This document shows, piece by piece, positions 17,832 through 27,084 of a DNA stretch of 64,000 bases. The stretch is from Litoribacillus peritrichatus (GTDB lineage: Bacteria > Pseudomonadota > Gammaproteobacteria > Pseudomonadales > Litoribrevibacteraceae), in NCBI RefSeq assembly GCF_039537985.1, contig NZ_BAABBN010000007.1:186001-250000 (forward strand), read 5' to 3'. Numbering within the stretch: the stretch's first letter is position 1; each line of letters begins with the position of its first letter. Under the pieces are notes generated by a model. It worked only from the letters and a program-made list of their open reading frames with translations, was not told where the DNA came from and searched no databases. The position numbers and the translations under genes are program-made.

Positions 17832-19238
17832 ATGCAATCAAATAAAAAAATACAGTCGTTGGTCGGTGTGTTGGCGGTCATACTTTTGTCTGGCTGTTCA
17901 ACCTTGGGTCAGACGGTGTCAGAACACTCGTCTTTTAATGCGTTATCGGATACTCAAGTGCCGGCCCAGTGGCAGAGGTCGGATTCAGAGGCGGTGGTGA
18001 CGGTTTGGCACGACATTATTCAATCCCACCAGTTGGACGGGTTAATTGCTGAGGCGTTGGCCAACAGCCAGGATTTAAAAGCCACGGCGGCCCGTTGGCA
18101 AGCCGCCAGAGCGCAGGCAAAAATTGCGACCGGGGAATTGTTGCCAGAAGTGACCGGTTCGCTGGAGGGGGGTCGGTCACGTTCCAGTTTTGGCGAGATC
18201 ACCAATCAATATAATTTAGGCTTGGATTTAAGCTGGGAGTTGGACATCTGGGGGCGTTTGTCCGATGCGGAACAAGCTGCCTTGATGACGGCACAGCAAC
18301 AGCAGCAATCCTACTATTGGGCCAAGATGTCTTTGGCGTCACAAGTGGCCATTGATTGGTTGAACGCGATAGAAGCCAAGCGCCAGTTTGCGTTGGCGGA
18401 GGCCCGCGAGAAGAGTTTAAAAGAAAGTCTGGCGGTGATTGAGGACGGTTTCAGTACCGGTATTCGCGAGGCGTTGGATGTGTACTCGGCCAGAGCCGAG
18501 TTAATGAACGGTCAAACAGAGACGTTGGAAAAAAAACAAACGCTGAATCAGGCGCTGCGACAAGTGTCTTTATTGTTGGGCCGGTATCCGTCGTTGATGG
18601 ATGATATTCCGGATCAGCTGCCTGCGAGCATGCCCAAATTGGCCGACGGTTTGAGTTCTTCATTGTTGGAACGCAGGCCGGATGTTCAGGCGGCGTATGC
18701 GGAGGTGATGAGTCAGCAATCCGAAGTGTTGGTTGCGGGTGGTAACCGACTACCCCGTTTCACTCTAACCGCAAGTGTTGGCGCGACCAGTAACAGCTTG
18801 TCTGACGTATTGCGCGGTGATGAGCTGATTTGGAATGCCTTAGGTGGCATTACTGCCCCTGTGTTTAATGCCGGTAAGCTGGCAGCGGAAGAGCAACGGC
18901 AACAGTATTTACTGGAAGCGGCCATTGCCGATTATCGCCAAACCGCATTAACGGCGTTTTCGGAGGTCGAACAAGCCATTGATAGTGATCGCCTGATTGC
19001 TTTGCAACTGGGTGCCGCAAGCGAGACCGTGTTGGTGTCTAAACAAGCCGAACAGCAGGCGTTTGAGAGCTATTTAGCGGGGCTGGAAAACCTCAATACC
19101 TGGTTACAGGCGCAGCGAACGGCGTTTGATCGGACCAGCCGAAAAATGCAGTTAGAAGTGCTGTATTTTCAGAATCGAATTCAGTTACATCAAGCGCTGG
19201 GCGGCGAATTTAAGGAGCGTTCATCCGATGGTCAGTAA
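17832..19238 (+). CDS. Outer-membrane efflux lipoprotein (TolC/NodT family)
   Basis: An approximately 468-residue RND outer-membrane channel. The start at ATG 17832 places a lipoprotein signal peptide at the N-terminus (VLAVILLSGCST, lipidated Cys). The upstream GTG at 17769 would add an unlikely hydrophobic extension. Two OEP repeats are visible, with the usual YNLGLDLSWELDIWGRLSDAEQAA and LLERRPDVQAAYAEVMSQQSEV blocks. It should form the trimeric exit duct for the adaptor and pump encoded immediately downstream; its 3' end overlaps the adaptor gene by 11 bp. Confidence 0.92.
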   Translation: MQSNKKIQSLVGVLAVILLSGCSTLGQTVSEHSSFNALSDTQVPAQWQRSDSEAVVTVWHDIIQSHQLDGLIAEALANSQDLKATAARWQAARAQAKIATGELLPEVTGSLEGGRSRSSFGEITNQYNLGLDLSWELDIWGRLSDAEQAALMTAQQQQQSYYWAKMSLASQVAIDWLNAIEAKRQFALAEAREKSLKESLAVIEDGFSTGIREALDVYSARAELMNGQTETLEKKQTLNQALRQVSLLLGRYPSLMDDIPDQLPASMPKLADGLSSSLLERRPDVQAAYAEVMSQQSEVLVAGGNRLPRFTLTASVGATSNSLSDVLRGDELIWNALGGITAPVFNAGKLAAEEQRQQYLLEAAIADYRQTALTAFSEVEQAIDSDRLIALQLGAASETVLVSKQAEQQAFESYLAGLENLNTWLQAQRTAFDRTSRKMQLEVLYFQNRIQLHQALGGEFKERSSDGQ

Positions 19239-20487
19239 GTCCACAAATCTACAAAAAATCATTCTGCCTGTGCTTGTGTTGTCGTTAACGGCCATGATTA
19301 TCTACGGCTTGAAGAACTTCAAACCGGAAGTTAAAAGACGTGCCCAATTACCGGAACCGGCGTTGCAAGTTGAGACCGTGGTGACGGAACTCCGAGATTA
19401 CCAAACCTTGTTTCCCAGCCGTGGTTTGATTCGCCCTAAAATTGAATCAACCTTAGCGGCGGAGGTGTCCGGTACTGTGGTGGCGGTGTCTGAGCATTTT
19501 CGAAAGGGCGCGCGATTTAAAGAAGGTGATTGGTTACTTACCATTGACCCAAGGGATTATCAGGCGGAAGTGAAGCTGGCTCAAGCCAATCTGAATCAGG
19601 CGAAACTGGCCCAAGAAGAAGAGCAGGCAAAATCCAACCAGGCATTGCGAGACTGGAAACGGTTGGCAGGCACGCTGCAAAACGCGTCTGAACCGCCGGA
19701 TCTGGTTCTGCGTAAACCCCAGTTGGCTGCCGCTGAAGCGGAACTGGAATCTGCTCAGGCACAGCTGGATAAAGCGAAACTGAATCTGGAGCGTACTCAG
19801 ATTCGGGCGCCGTTCGATGGTTTTGTGCTCGAACAATCTGCGGATCTTGGCCATTACCTCAGTCCCGGAAACAGTGTGGCGGAGCTGGCTGGCAACGTAT
19901 TGGAGGTGAGCTTACCCATTTCTGCCAGCTGGCGTTCTATGTTGGATTGGGCGGCGTTGCAGGATCAAAGTTCAGGAGCTCGTAATGTGGCTCTGTCTTC
20001 CGAGCATGGCCAACCAGGAACGGTATGGTCTGCCAGAATCGTTCGTTACAGCGGTACGGTGGACGACCAAAGCCGACAGATTCAATTGATCGCAGAAGTG
20101 TTGCCGGATGTGGGAAGCATCAGCCAATGGCCGCTGCTGCCCGGCGACTATGTGACGGCCAGCATTCAGGGCAAAGTGTTGTCGGATGTGATCATCTTAC
20201 CGCGTCAGGCCTTAATCGATGGCAGTTACGTTTGGAAGGTGGTTGAGCAGCGTCTGGATAAGCAGGCGGTGGATGTGGTGTGGCGAGATCAGCAGGTGGT
20301 TGTGGTTCGGGACGGGGTGATCTCTGGTGATGAAATTAACATTACGCCGTTAGGCAATGTGATTACCGGCACCAAAGTCGAGGTGATCCCAAGCGACCAA
20401 GATCGAGATGGCGAGGATGGTTCTGTTGACCAGAATGAAGCCGTGACGGAAGTGCGAACCAGTGATGCTCAGAAGGTGGCGTTATGA
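19228..20487 (+). CDS. RND efflux periplasmic adaptor (membrane fusion protein)
   Basis: A 419-residue HlyD-like adaptor with one N-terminal membrane anchor (about 10-28). It has a split lipoyl domain (RGLIRPKIESTLAAEVSGTV ... TQIRAPFDGFVLEQ), an alpha-helical hairpin rich in Ala, Gln, Glu and Lys between them, then beta-barrel and membrane-proximal domains. It links the inner-membrane pump to the outer-membrane channel. The start overlaps the channel gene, and the stop overlaps the pump ATG by four bases, consistent with one operon. Confidence 0.92.
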   Translation: MVSKSTNLQKIILPVLVLSLTAMIIYGLKNFKPEVKRRAQLPEPALQVETVVTELRDYQTLFPSRGLIRPKIESTLAAEVSGTVVAVSEHFRKGARFKEGDWLLTIDPRDYQAEVKLAQANLNQAKLAQEEEQAKSNQALRDWKRLAGTLQNASEPPDLVLRKPQLAAAEAELESAQAQLDKAKLNLERTQIRAPFDGFVLEQSADLGHYLSPGNSVAELAGNVLEVSLPISASWRSMLDWAALQDQSSGARNVALSSEHGQPGTVWSARIVRYSGTVDDQSRQIQLIAEVLPDVGSISQWPLLPGDYVTASIQGKVLSDVIILPRQALIDGSYVWKVVEQRLDKQAVDVVWRDQQVVVVRDGVISGDEINITPLGNVITGTKVEVIPSDQDRDGEDGSVDQNEAVTEVRTSDAQKVAL

Positions 20488-23400
20488 TCGCCTGGTTTGC
20501 CCGAAATCATGTGGCTGCGAACTTATTGCTGGTGGCAATCGTCATTGCTGGTATGTATTCGTTGGTACGTGTAATACCGGTGGAAGTGTTTCCTTCGTTT
20601 GAGTTGGAAACGGTGAATGTGTCGGTCAGTTATCCGGCCGCCACGCCGGAAGACATCGAAACCGGCATTGCCAATCAGATTGAAGAAGCCATTGCCGATC
20701 TCCCTGAAATTGATCGATTAACTTCCCGCTCTACTGAAGGGTCTGTGGTCGTCACCGCTGAAGTTCGCGCGGGAGAAGACCCTCAAAAGTTATTGAATGA
20801 CATTAAATCCCGGGTGGATGCCTTATCTACCTTGCCCGTGGAGGCGGAGCGGCCGATTGTTGAGCGCCCTCTGATAAAACGGGAAGTGCTCAGTCTGGTG
20901 GTGTCCGGCGATTTGGATGAAAAGGAATTAAACCAACTGGCGCGACAAGTGCGTGATGAACTTTTGCGGTTGCCGGGTTTGACTCAAACCGACCTGCAAG
21001 GCATTCGCCCTTATGAAATTGGTATTGAGGTCTCAGAAGACAAACTGCGTGAATATGGGCTGACCATCAGTGATGTGTCGAATGCCATTCAAGGCCAGTC
21101 GCTGGATTTATCGGCGGGTCGGATTCGCAGCCCTTCCGGCGAGATTTTATTGAGGGCCAAAGCTCAGGCGTATTATTACGGTCAGTTCGCCAATATCGTG
21201 GTGAAACGGTTTGAAGACGGGGCGGAGCTCAGGCTCGATGATATAGCGACCATTGATGATGGCTTCGAAGAAGATCCTATCTTTACCCGATTTAATGGTA
21301 AGTTGGCGGCGGTGGTGAATGTGTATCGGGTGGGCGATGAAAGCGCGATCGGTGTGTCAGAAGTGGTGCATCAGTACATTGAGGATAATCGTTATCGCTA
21401 TCCGCCCAATATCGAAATGGGAGTGTGGGACGACGATTCAACCATCGTCAAGGCGAGGGTCAATACGCTGTTAACCAACGCATGGCAAGGCGCGTTGTTG
21501 GTGTCTATTTTGTTGGCGTTGTTTCTGCGACCTGTTATTGCTTTCTGGGTGGTGATTGGCATTCCTGTGACCTTCATGGGAGCGATGGCGTTGATGCCGG
21601 TGTTCGGTGTCACCATTAATATTCTGAGCCTGTTTGGGTTCATCCTGGTGTTGGGGCTGGTGGTGGACGATGCCATTGTGACCGGAGAAAATATCTATAG
21701 CCATTACACCCGGGACCCGGATGGACTGACGGCGGCCATTAACGGCACGAAAGAAGTGGCGGTGCCTGTGATTTTCGGCATTTTGACCACCGTAGTGGCG
21801 TTTATGCCGTTCTTGTTTATTGATGGTCGGTTAAGCGTTTTGTTTGAGCAGGTGGCGTTTGTCGTCATTCCTGTGCTGTTGTTTTCTTTGTTGGAAAGTA
21901 AATTGATTTTGCCGGCGCATTTGAAGCACATCAAACAGCTTAAAGATTACGGTGGTCAGCCACCGAAGACGGTGCGTTTTCAGCAGTTTTTCGCCGATGG
22001 CATGACCAAATTTGTGGATAACATTTATCGTCCTATCGTCAATAAGGCGCTGAACCGACGATATTTGACCTGGTTCAGTTTCGTGTGTGTGTTCTTTGTG
22101 ACCATTACTTTGATCTCTGAGGGCTGGACCCGTTTTGTGTTTTTCCCCCGTATTCAGAGCGAAACGGCCAAGGCCAGCCTGACCATGCAGGAAGGCACGC
22201 CATTATTGGAAACGCAGTTAGTGGTGCAGCGCATTGAACAGGCGGCGGTGACGCTTCAGGAAAAGTACATTGATCCTGAGTCGGGCAAAAGCATCATTGA
22301 GAATATTCTGGCGACGGAAGGCGTTTCTCGTGGCGGTGGTTCAGGTCAAAGCAACGTCGGTGCGGTTCGATTTGAAATCACCCCGCCTGAGAACCGAACG
22401 CTGAGCATTGACAGTGCCACTTTGGTTCGGGAATGGCGTGAAGCCATTGGCCCGGTGATTGGGATTGATCAGCTTAACTTTCGGGCTGAAATTGGTCGGC
22501 CGGGTGACCCTATTGATGTGCAGTTAATCAGCCAGGACATTGAGGCCTTGTCTGTGGTGGCCGATAAAATTAAAGAAAAACTGGCCACTTACGATGGCGT
22601 GTTTGATATCAGCGATAACCTCTCGGACGGCAAGCAGGAGTTGCAAATTACTTTGCGGCCTGAAGCCGAGTTATTGGGCTTTAACTTACAGCAAGTGACC
22701 CGGCAGGTACGTGAAGCTTTTTATGGTAATGAGGCGCAACGGATTCAGCGTCGTCGTGATGACATACGTATTATGGTGCGTTATCCACAGGGCGAGCGGG
22801 CTTCATTGGCGGACTTGGAAGAGTTGTTGATCACCACGGAATCCGGTGCTCAGGCCCGGTTTGGTGACATCGCTTCGGTGAAGTGGGGCCGTTCACCTGC
22901 GGCAATCTATCACGTGGATCAACAGCGTTCGGTGAACGTGATTGCGGACATCGATAAAACCAGCGTGAATATGACGTTGCTGACCGAAGATTTATCAAAA
23001 TACCTAACAGACCTGAGATCTCAGTTCCCTTCTGTCGGGGTGACCCTGGAGGGTGAAGCGGCGGAGCAGCGTGATTCACTCAGTACCATTGTGTGGGGCG
23101 GGGCGATGGTATTGTTCGCTATTTACGCGTTGCTGGCGATTCCGTTTGGGTCGTACAGTCAGCCCTTTATTGTGATGTCGGTGATTCCGTTTTCGTTGGT
23201 CGGCGCAGTGTTTGGCCACTGGTTGATGGGGGTGGATTTATCGATCATGAGTATCATGGGGATGATGGCCTTAGTCGGGATCGTGGTGAATGACAGCCTG
23301 GTGCTGGTGGACTTTGTGAATCGCAAAGTGAAGACCGAAGGCATCTCCATCTCGGCAGCCGTGCGTGAATCCGGTGCGGCCCGTTTCCGGCCTGTGATCT

Positions 23401-23669
23401 TAACCTCTTTGACCACCTTCTTAGGTCTATTACCTTTACTGTTTGAAACCAGTACCCAGGCGCAATTCTTAATTCCGATGGCCATTTCGCTCGGGTTTGG
23501 GGTGTTATTCGCAACCTTCATTACCTTGATATTGATTCCTTGCCACTACTTGATACTGGAGGACATCAAGGATGTCTTTCGTACAAGCGTGTTGCGCCGT
23601 GAAGAGCCACAAGCCGCTCAGGCGAGAGTGGCTGAGGAACGAACGCCGGAAGGGATAAATATCGATTAA
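20484..23669 (+). CDS. RND-family efflux pump, inner-membrane transporter
   Basis: A 1061-residue AcrB/HAE-type pump with the expected two repeats of membrane and large periplasmic porter domains. The N-terminal helix (NHVAANLLLVAIVIAGMYSLVRVIPVEVFP), the TM4 proton-relay motif GLVVDDAIVTGENI with paired aspartates, and the second-half motif GIVVNDSLVLVDFVN are all visible. The substrate cannot be assigned; the short C-terminus and sequence style are those of environmental pumps of the MdtB/AcrB superfamily. No regulator gene is adjacent. Confidence 0.93.
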   Translation: MIAWFARNHVAANLLLVAIVIAGMYSLVRVIPVEVFPSFELETVNVSVSYPAATPEDIETGIANQIEEAIADLPEIDRLTSRSTEGSVVVTAEVRAGEDPQKLLNDIKSRVDALSTLPVEAERPIVERPLIKREVLSLVVSGDLDEKELNQLARQVRDELLRLPGLTQTDLQGIRPYEIGIEVSEDKLREYGLTISDVSNAIQGQSLDLSAGRIRSPSGEILLRAKAQAYYYGQFANIVVKRFEDGAELRLDDIATIDDGFEEDPIFTRFNGKLAAVVNVYRVGDESAIGVSEVVHQYIEDNRYRYPPNIEMGVWDDDSTIVKARVNTLLTNAWQGALLVSILLALFLRPVIAFWVVIGIPVTFMGAMALMPVFGVTINILSLFGFILVLGLVVDDAIVTGENIYSHYTRDPDGLTAAINGTKEVAVPVIFGILTTVVAFMPFLFIDGRLSVLFEQVAFVVIPVLLFSLLESKLILPAHLKHIKQLKDYGGQPPKTVRFQQFFADGMTKFVDNIYRPIVNKALNRRYLTWFSFVCVFFVTITLISEGWTRFVFFPRIQSETAKASLTMQEGTPLLETQLVVQRIEQAAVTLQEKYIDPESGKSIIENILATEGVSRGGGSGQSNVGAVRFEITPPENRTLSIDSATLVREWREAIGPVIGIDQLNFRAEIGRPGDPIDVQLISQDIEALSVVADKIKEKLATYDGVFDISDNLSDGKQELQITLRPEAELLGFNLQQVTRQVREAFYGNEAQRIQRRRDDIRIMVRYPQGERASLADLEELLITTESGAQARFGDIASVKWGRSPAAIYHVDQQRSVNVIADIDKTSVNMTLLTEDLSKYLTDLRSQFPSVGVTLEGEAAEQRDSLSTIVWGGAMVLFAIYALLAIPFGSYSQPFIVMSVIPFSLVGAVFGHWLMGVDLSIMSIMGMMALVGIVVNDSLVLVDFVNRKVKTEGISISAAVRESGAARFRPVILTSLTTFLGLLPLLFETSTQAQFLIPMAISLGFGVLFATFITLILIPCHYLILEDIKDVFRTSVLRREEPQAAQARVAEERTPEGINID

Positions 23670-23765
23670 GTAGATTATTTTTGTCTAATTTATCTGTTTT
23701 TAATTAGTTTATTCGATGGCTAGTATGTCTCTTAAGCAATCAAGCACACGATTCGGAGAGACATC

Positions 23766-24230
23766 ATGGCGATCATTTCAAAAACAAACATCACGAAACT
23801 TCTATCTTCCGACGCAGGCATCGCAGCATTATCGTTGCGTTTGCCAGTGGGAATCATCTTATTAGCCCACGGCGCTCAAAAGCTGTTTGGTGCATTCGGC
23901 GGCTACGGGCTGGAAGGTACGGGTCAATGGATGGCGTCAATTGGGCTGGAGCCTGGGTTGCTGATGGCTTTCTTGGCCGGGTCGGCTGAGTTTTTCGGCG
24001 GACTGGCGCTGATCATCGGGTTGTTGGCAAGGCCCGCCGCCTTGGTCGCTGCGTTTACTATGGTGGTGGCCATTGTCACGGTACACCTTGAAAACGGTTT
24101 GTTTCTGAGTAACAACGGTTATGAATTTGGCTTGGCATTACTAGCCGCTGCTGTGTCTATTGTGTTTGCCGGCGCAGGCAGCCTGTCTGTGGATAACTTC
24201 ATTTCTTCTCGTCTGAAAGCGTCTGCCTAA
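23766..24230 (+). CDS. DoxX-family membrane protein
   Basis: A 154-residue protein with four predicted transmembrane helices. The DoxX signature is seen in SLRLPVGIILLAHGAQKLFGAFGGYG and in GSAEFFGGLALIIGLLARPAAL. DoxX/SURF4-like proteins are linked to thiol/redox stress and quinone metabolism; the exact reaction is unknown. The ATG follows GGAGAG. It precedes, but is separated by a MITE from, a glutathionyl-hydroquinone reductase gene. DoxX (YqjF) and YqjG are often neighbours, which supports a shared quinone-detoxification role. Confidence 0.88.
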   Translation: MAIISKTNITKLLSSDAGIAALSLRLPVGIILLAHGAQKLFGAFGGYGLEGTGQWMASIGLEPGLLMAFLAGSAEFFGGLALIIGLLARPAALVAAFTMVVAIVTVHLENGLFLSNNGYEFGLALLAAAVSIVFAGAGSLSVDNFISSRLKASA

Positions 24231-24246
24231 GACGATCAATCACTTT

Positions 24247-24405
24247 GAGACCTTTGCACGGACAGTGAAGCGATTTAGAACAAGGCAAAAATTAACGAAA
24301 AAGCGGAGTCAGTGTGCCCCTTTGGGTATTACTGGTCGTAAATGAGTATTTTGAGGAGATTTTTAACGCTGTTATTAGTCGTTGTAGCTTTCGTGCAAAA
24401 GTCTC
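24247..24405. mobile_element. MITE-like element with GAGAC ... GTCTC ends (IS5-type termini)
   Basis: A 159-bp non-coding segment with terminal inverted repeats, GAGACCTTTGCACG on the left and CGTGCAAAAGTCTC on the right (13 of 14 positions match). It is flanked by a 5-bp direct repeat ACTTT at 24242-24246 and 24406-24410, as expected for a target-site duplication. The GAGACCTTTGCACG end and the inner TTTAGAACAAGGC segment resemble the ends of IS5-type elements (from memory). It encodes no protein, so it would need a transposase in trans. It ends 10 bp before the ribosome site of the next gene. Confidence 0.75.
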
Positions 24406-24427
24406 ACTTTATTAAAGGAGCTGGATC

Positions 24428-25429
24428 ATGGGATTATTAGTGGAAGGTAAGTGGGTTGATCAGTGGTATGACACTAAATCATCCAACGGAAAGTTTGTCC
24501 GTGAAGAGAGTAAGTTTCATAGTTGGCTAACGGCGGATGGCAGTGCAGGACCAACAGGCGAAGCCGGCTTTAAAGCGGAAAAAGGGCGTTACCATTTGTA
24601 TGTGTCTTTGGCTTGTCCTTGGGCGCACAGAACCTTAATTTTCCGCGCATTAAAAGGCTTGGAAGATTATATCTCTGTTACGGCGGTTAATCCGGACATG
24701 CTGGAAAACGGATGGGAGTTTAAATCTTTTCCTGATAACCAACCGAACGAACCGCTCTACGGTTTTGAATTTCATCATCAGGTGTACACCAAAGCCAAAC
24801 CGGATTACACCGGCCGGGTGACCGTGCCGGTCCTATGGGACAAAAAAACGGAAACCATTGTCAGCAATGAATCTTCAGAGATCATTCGGATGTTCAATTC
24901 AGCATTCAATGATCTGACTGGAAATACGCTCGATTTTTACCCGGAAGCGCAGCGCCCGGAAATTGATCGGGTCAATGAGCGGGTGTATCACGCCATTAAT
25001 AACGGGGTTTATCGTTCCGGTTTTGCGACCTCAAAAGCGGCCTACGAAGAGGCTTACGTTGAGTTGTTTGATGCGCTCGATTGGGTGGAGTCAGTGCTGG
25101 ATTCGCAACGCTATCTGGCAGGGGATCAACTTACTGAAGCCGATTGGCGTTTATTCACTACCTTGATCCGTTTTGATGCGGTGTATTACAGCCATTTCAA
25201 AACCAATAAACAGCGGTTGATGGATTATCCGAACATTTCGAATTATCTGCGTGAGTTATATCAAGTAGAAGGCGTGAAAGAAACGGTAAACATGGAACAT
25301 ATCAAGCGTCACTATTTCTTCAGCCATCGCACGATTAACCCAACCGGTATTGTCCCTGTGGGGCCAGAGCTGGATTTCGATGCGCCGCACGACAGGGCGA
25401 CTCGCTTCAAAAAGGGTCAGGCTGCATAG
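24428..25429 (+). CDS. yqjG: Glutathionyl-hydroquinone reductase (YqjG/Xi-class GST)
   Basis: A 333-residue omega-like glutathione S-transferase of the YqjG/ECM4 class, which reduces glutathionyl-hydroquinones using glutathione. The catalytic cysteine lies in SLACPWAHRTLIFRALKGLE, and the N-terminal thioredoxin-fold domain and C-terminal helical domain are complete. The ATG follows AAAGGAG. The upstream DoxX gene is the usual neighbour in other genomes, but here a MITE has entered the spacer, so expression of this gene may now depend on a promoter inside or beyond that element. Confidence 0.92.
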   Translation: MGLLVEGKWVDQWYDTKSSNGKFVREESKFHSWLTADGSAGPTGEAGFKAEKGRYHLYVSLACPWAHRTLIFRALKGLEDYISVTAVNPDMLENGWEFKSFPDNQPNEPLYGFEFHHQVYTKAKPDYTGRVTVPVLWDKKTETIVSNESSEIIRMFNSAFNDLTGNTLDFYPEAQRPEIDRVNERVYHAINNGVYRSGFATSKAAYEEAYVELFDALDWVESVLDSQRYLAGDQLTEADWRLFTTLIRFDAVYYSHFKTNKQRLMDYPNISNYLRELYQVEGVKETVNMEHIKRHYFFSHRTINPTGIVPVGPELDFDAPHDRATRFKKGQAA

Positions 25430-26049
25430 GATCTTTCGCTTTTTTTGAACTTATAAGTTGTCCGTTATGGCCAACTTATGGGGTCATTGTTACTTATCTT
25501 GGCCACTTCCTTCGCAAGTGGTCATATAAACATCATAAAAGATCTCTGCTCCTATCTGCGTCTTCTATCAAATCGAAAGCGGACATTGTTGTGTTCTCTG
25601 TTTTCAACGTGAGTCATTAGCTTAGGTTTTAAGGAAAGTTCTGATTTATTCAATGAGGAATTCCATAGGAAATCGTGAAAAGCCTTGGTACATTTGGTCT
25701 GAGACAAATTTTAGAAAAAGTAGATAAAGTAATGGGCAGACTGGTAGGTTCCCTCCATTAAACTATTAAGCTTCTTGGGCAGTTTATATCAGAAAAAACT
25801 ATATTAGATGTGCTTGCAGTAGATGCCCATAATATCGAAAGCGATATATCCTTTTTTAAGGAATTTGGTGATTATCTTAGCAATCGTTTTGGTTGGTCTA
25901 TGTCTTGCAGTCCAATTAGAGCTATAGAGTTTTAAAAGGGTAGCTGGGAAAAAGCATGGGAGTTCTTTTGGGTCTATCTCGATGAATTTAAAGCGTACCG
26001 AGAGAATGCTTAACAAGCATTGTCAATGCTCGCCCTTCGGGCTGGACCG
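25430..26049. other. AT-rich spacer with decayed coding remnant and hairpins
   Basis: No intact gene is supported here. A plus-strand open frame from about 25770 to 25935 (FISEKTILDVLAVD, ending at TAA) lacks a start codon and follows in-frame stops, so it looks like the 3' end of a decayed gene. Near 25503-25530 an inverted repeat surrounds CACTTCCTTCGCAAGTGG. At 26016-26058 three short perfect hairpins follow one another (AGCATTG/CAATGCT, GCCC/GGGC, CGCT/AGCG), after a GCTTAAC sequence that resembles one simple end of an integron attC. No matching right-hand end was found. Confidence 0.4.
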
Positions 26050-26256
26050 CTAAAAGCGCTGTTTCCCATCATTGCAGCGTTCAAATGTCTGCTCTGACAG
26101 CCAAAACCAAATAACTACCAGGGCTACAGCCCAAACGAGGGGGTCTGGAAGGCGGTCGAGGCACTGAATTCCGGCGACGACGATTAATAGCACGATATAA
26201 GTAAAACATGGTTTGGGCTTCCTTGGTGGTTTACTTAGTAGACAAACCAAGTTCAC
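26050..26256 (-). CDS. Possible small membrane protein, 68 aa
   Basis: A minus-strand frame with two clear hydrophobic segments (CFTYIVLLIVVAGIQCL and LVWAVALVVIWFWL) joined by a short DRLPDP loop, and a polar C-terminus. Start codons available are GTG (26256) or TTG (26259); neither has a strong ribosome site. Such small hydrophobic proteins are common in gene-cassette regions. It lies on the outer side of the first palindromic site described below. Function unknown; reality of the gene moderately doubtful. Confidence 0.35.
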   Translation of the reverse strand: MNLVCLLSKPPRKPKPCFTYIVLLIVVAGIQCLDRLPDPLVWAVALVVIWFWLSEQTFERCNDGKQRF

Positions 26257-26296
26257 CAAATCGGCCGAAAATCCCTGAACCCTCGTCTTTGCTGCT

Positions 26297-26306
26297 TTCC
26301 GTGGAA
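26297..26306 (-). repeat. Palindromic site A (TTCCGTGGAA)
   Basis: First of five copies of a short palindrome with core TTCC-NN-GGAA. Read on the minus strand it is ACTTCCACGGAAAG, matching the flanks of the other four copies, which face the other way. It lies about 90 bp upstream of the recombinase-like gene. Confidence 0.6.
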
Positions 26307-26395
26307 GTCTCTTTTTGTTTGTTTCTCATCCTTAGTTTTCTCTTAAATCCTGTCTATGCTGTCGTTATTGTTCCTTTATTTGGAGTTATACAGAC

Positions 26396-27055
26396 ATGCC
26401 ATTGCCTCCCGTGCTCGAAAAGAACCAACGAGATTGGCTATTCAAAGTATCCGAAGATCAAAGCGAACAGCCTGAACGTGATTTGTGTTTGCTTGGTTTT
26501 TTTCTAGGTACACCGTGCACGACATTAGAAATAAACCGGATTCAATTAGGCGACGTTCTAGAAAAATCGGGGCGGCTTGTGAAATCTTTTGTTATTCGCG
26601 GTAGTCAGTCTTTTAACGGGTTGGATCGAAAGATATATCTATCCAGTAAGCGCCTTAAAGAATTAATACAGAGTTACTTAGGTTTTCGGGTTAAACAGAA
26701 AATCGGTCTTGGCTCCCATCCTGATTACTATCTTTCGTTGAACCCTGAAGAACCTTTATTTTTTACAAATAAGGGCGACGGATATTCCATTGTTTCTAAG
26801 GTGACGCCAGCGGGTAAAGCTACATATTCGCCAGATGCCTTAGATCGTCACTTAAAACAACTTATGCGCCGTTCTGGCGTGGAGAATCCGAGTAAATTGT
26901 CGGGGCGTCGTACCTTTGCAGTGAATTTGAAAAGGTTGGGGTATGACGTGGCTCACATACATCACTTACTTGGTAATAGGAGCCTAAAGACAACGACTAA
27001 ATTATTAACGACCGATCCGGTTAACCTTAGTGCTATTGTTGCGAATGCTTTTTAA
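26396..27055 (+). CDS. Tyrosine-recombinase-fold protein with lost catalytic residues
   Basis: A 219-residue protein corresponding to the catalytic domain of tyrosine recombinases, without a core-binding N-terminal domain. The fold is recognised from LCLLGFFLGTPCTTLEINRI (box I) and LSGRRTFAVNLKRLGYDVAHIHHLLGNRSLKTTTKLL (two conserved pieces of box II, described together). By eye alignment to XerC, the first catalytic Arg is Cys41, the box II His is Leu168, the third His is Asn194 and the nucleophilic Tyr is Leu203; only Arg171 remains. It therefore probably cannot recombine DNA but could still bind it. It is followed by a hypothetical gene, and the pair is bracketed by inverted palindromic sites A and B. 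Confidence 0.7.
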   Translation: MPLPPVLEKNQRDWLFKVSEDQSEQPERDLCLLGFFLGTPCTTLEINRIQLGDVLEKSGRLVKSFVIRGSQSFNGLDRKIYLSSKRLKELIQSYLGFRVKQKIGLGSHPDYYLSLNPEEPLFFTNKGDGYSIVSKVTPAGKATYSPDALDRHLKQLMRRSGVENPSKLSGRRTFAVNLKRLGYDVAHIHHLLGNRSLKTTTKLLTTDPVNLSAIVANAF

Positions 27056-27084
27056 TAAATATAAGTTTATATATAACATTATAG

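Noticed and set aside
21398..21934. Several antisense frames inside the RND pump gene
   Set aside because: They are shadows of a strongly supported gene, with His/Asn/Arg-rich composition typical of antisense translation.
25640..25690. Sixth palindromic site (TTCCATAGGAA)
   Set aside because: The spacer is three bases instead of two and the ACTTCC...AAAGG flanks are missing, so it was not counted with the five sites.
25804..26016. Minus-strand frame of 70 codons
   Set aside because: No ribosome site and no recognisable protein; the plus strand of the same stretch looks more like a decayed coding remnant.
26007..26060. Integron attC-like sequence (GCTTAAC followed by several short hairpins and GGACCGCTAAAAGCG)
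   Set aside because: The left simple site looks right, but no matching GTTRRRY right end complementary to it was found in the following 150 bp, and there is no IntI gene. At most it is a truncated attC.
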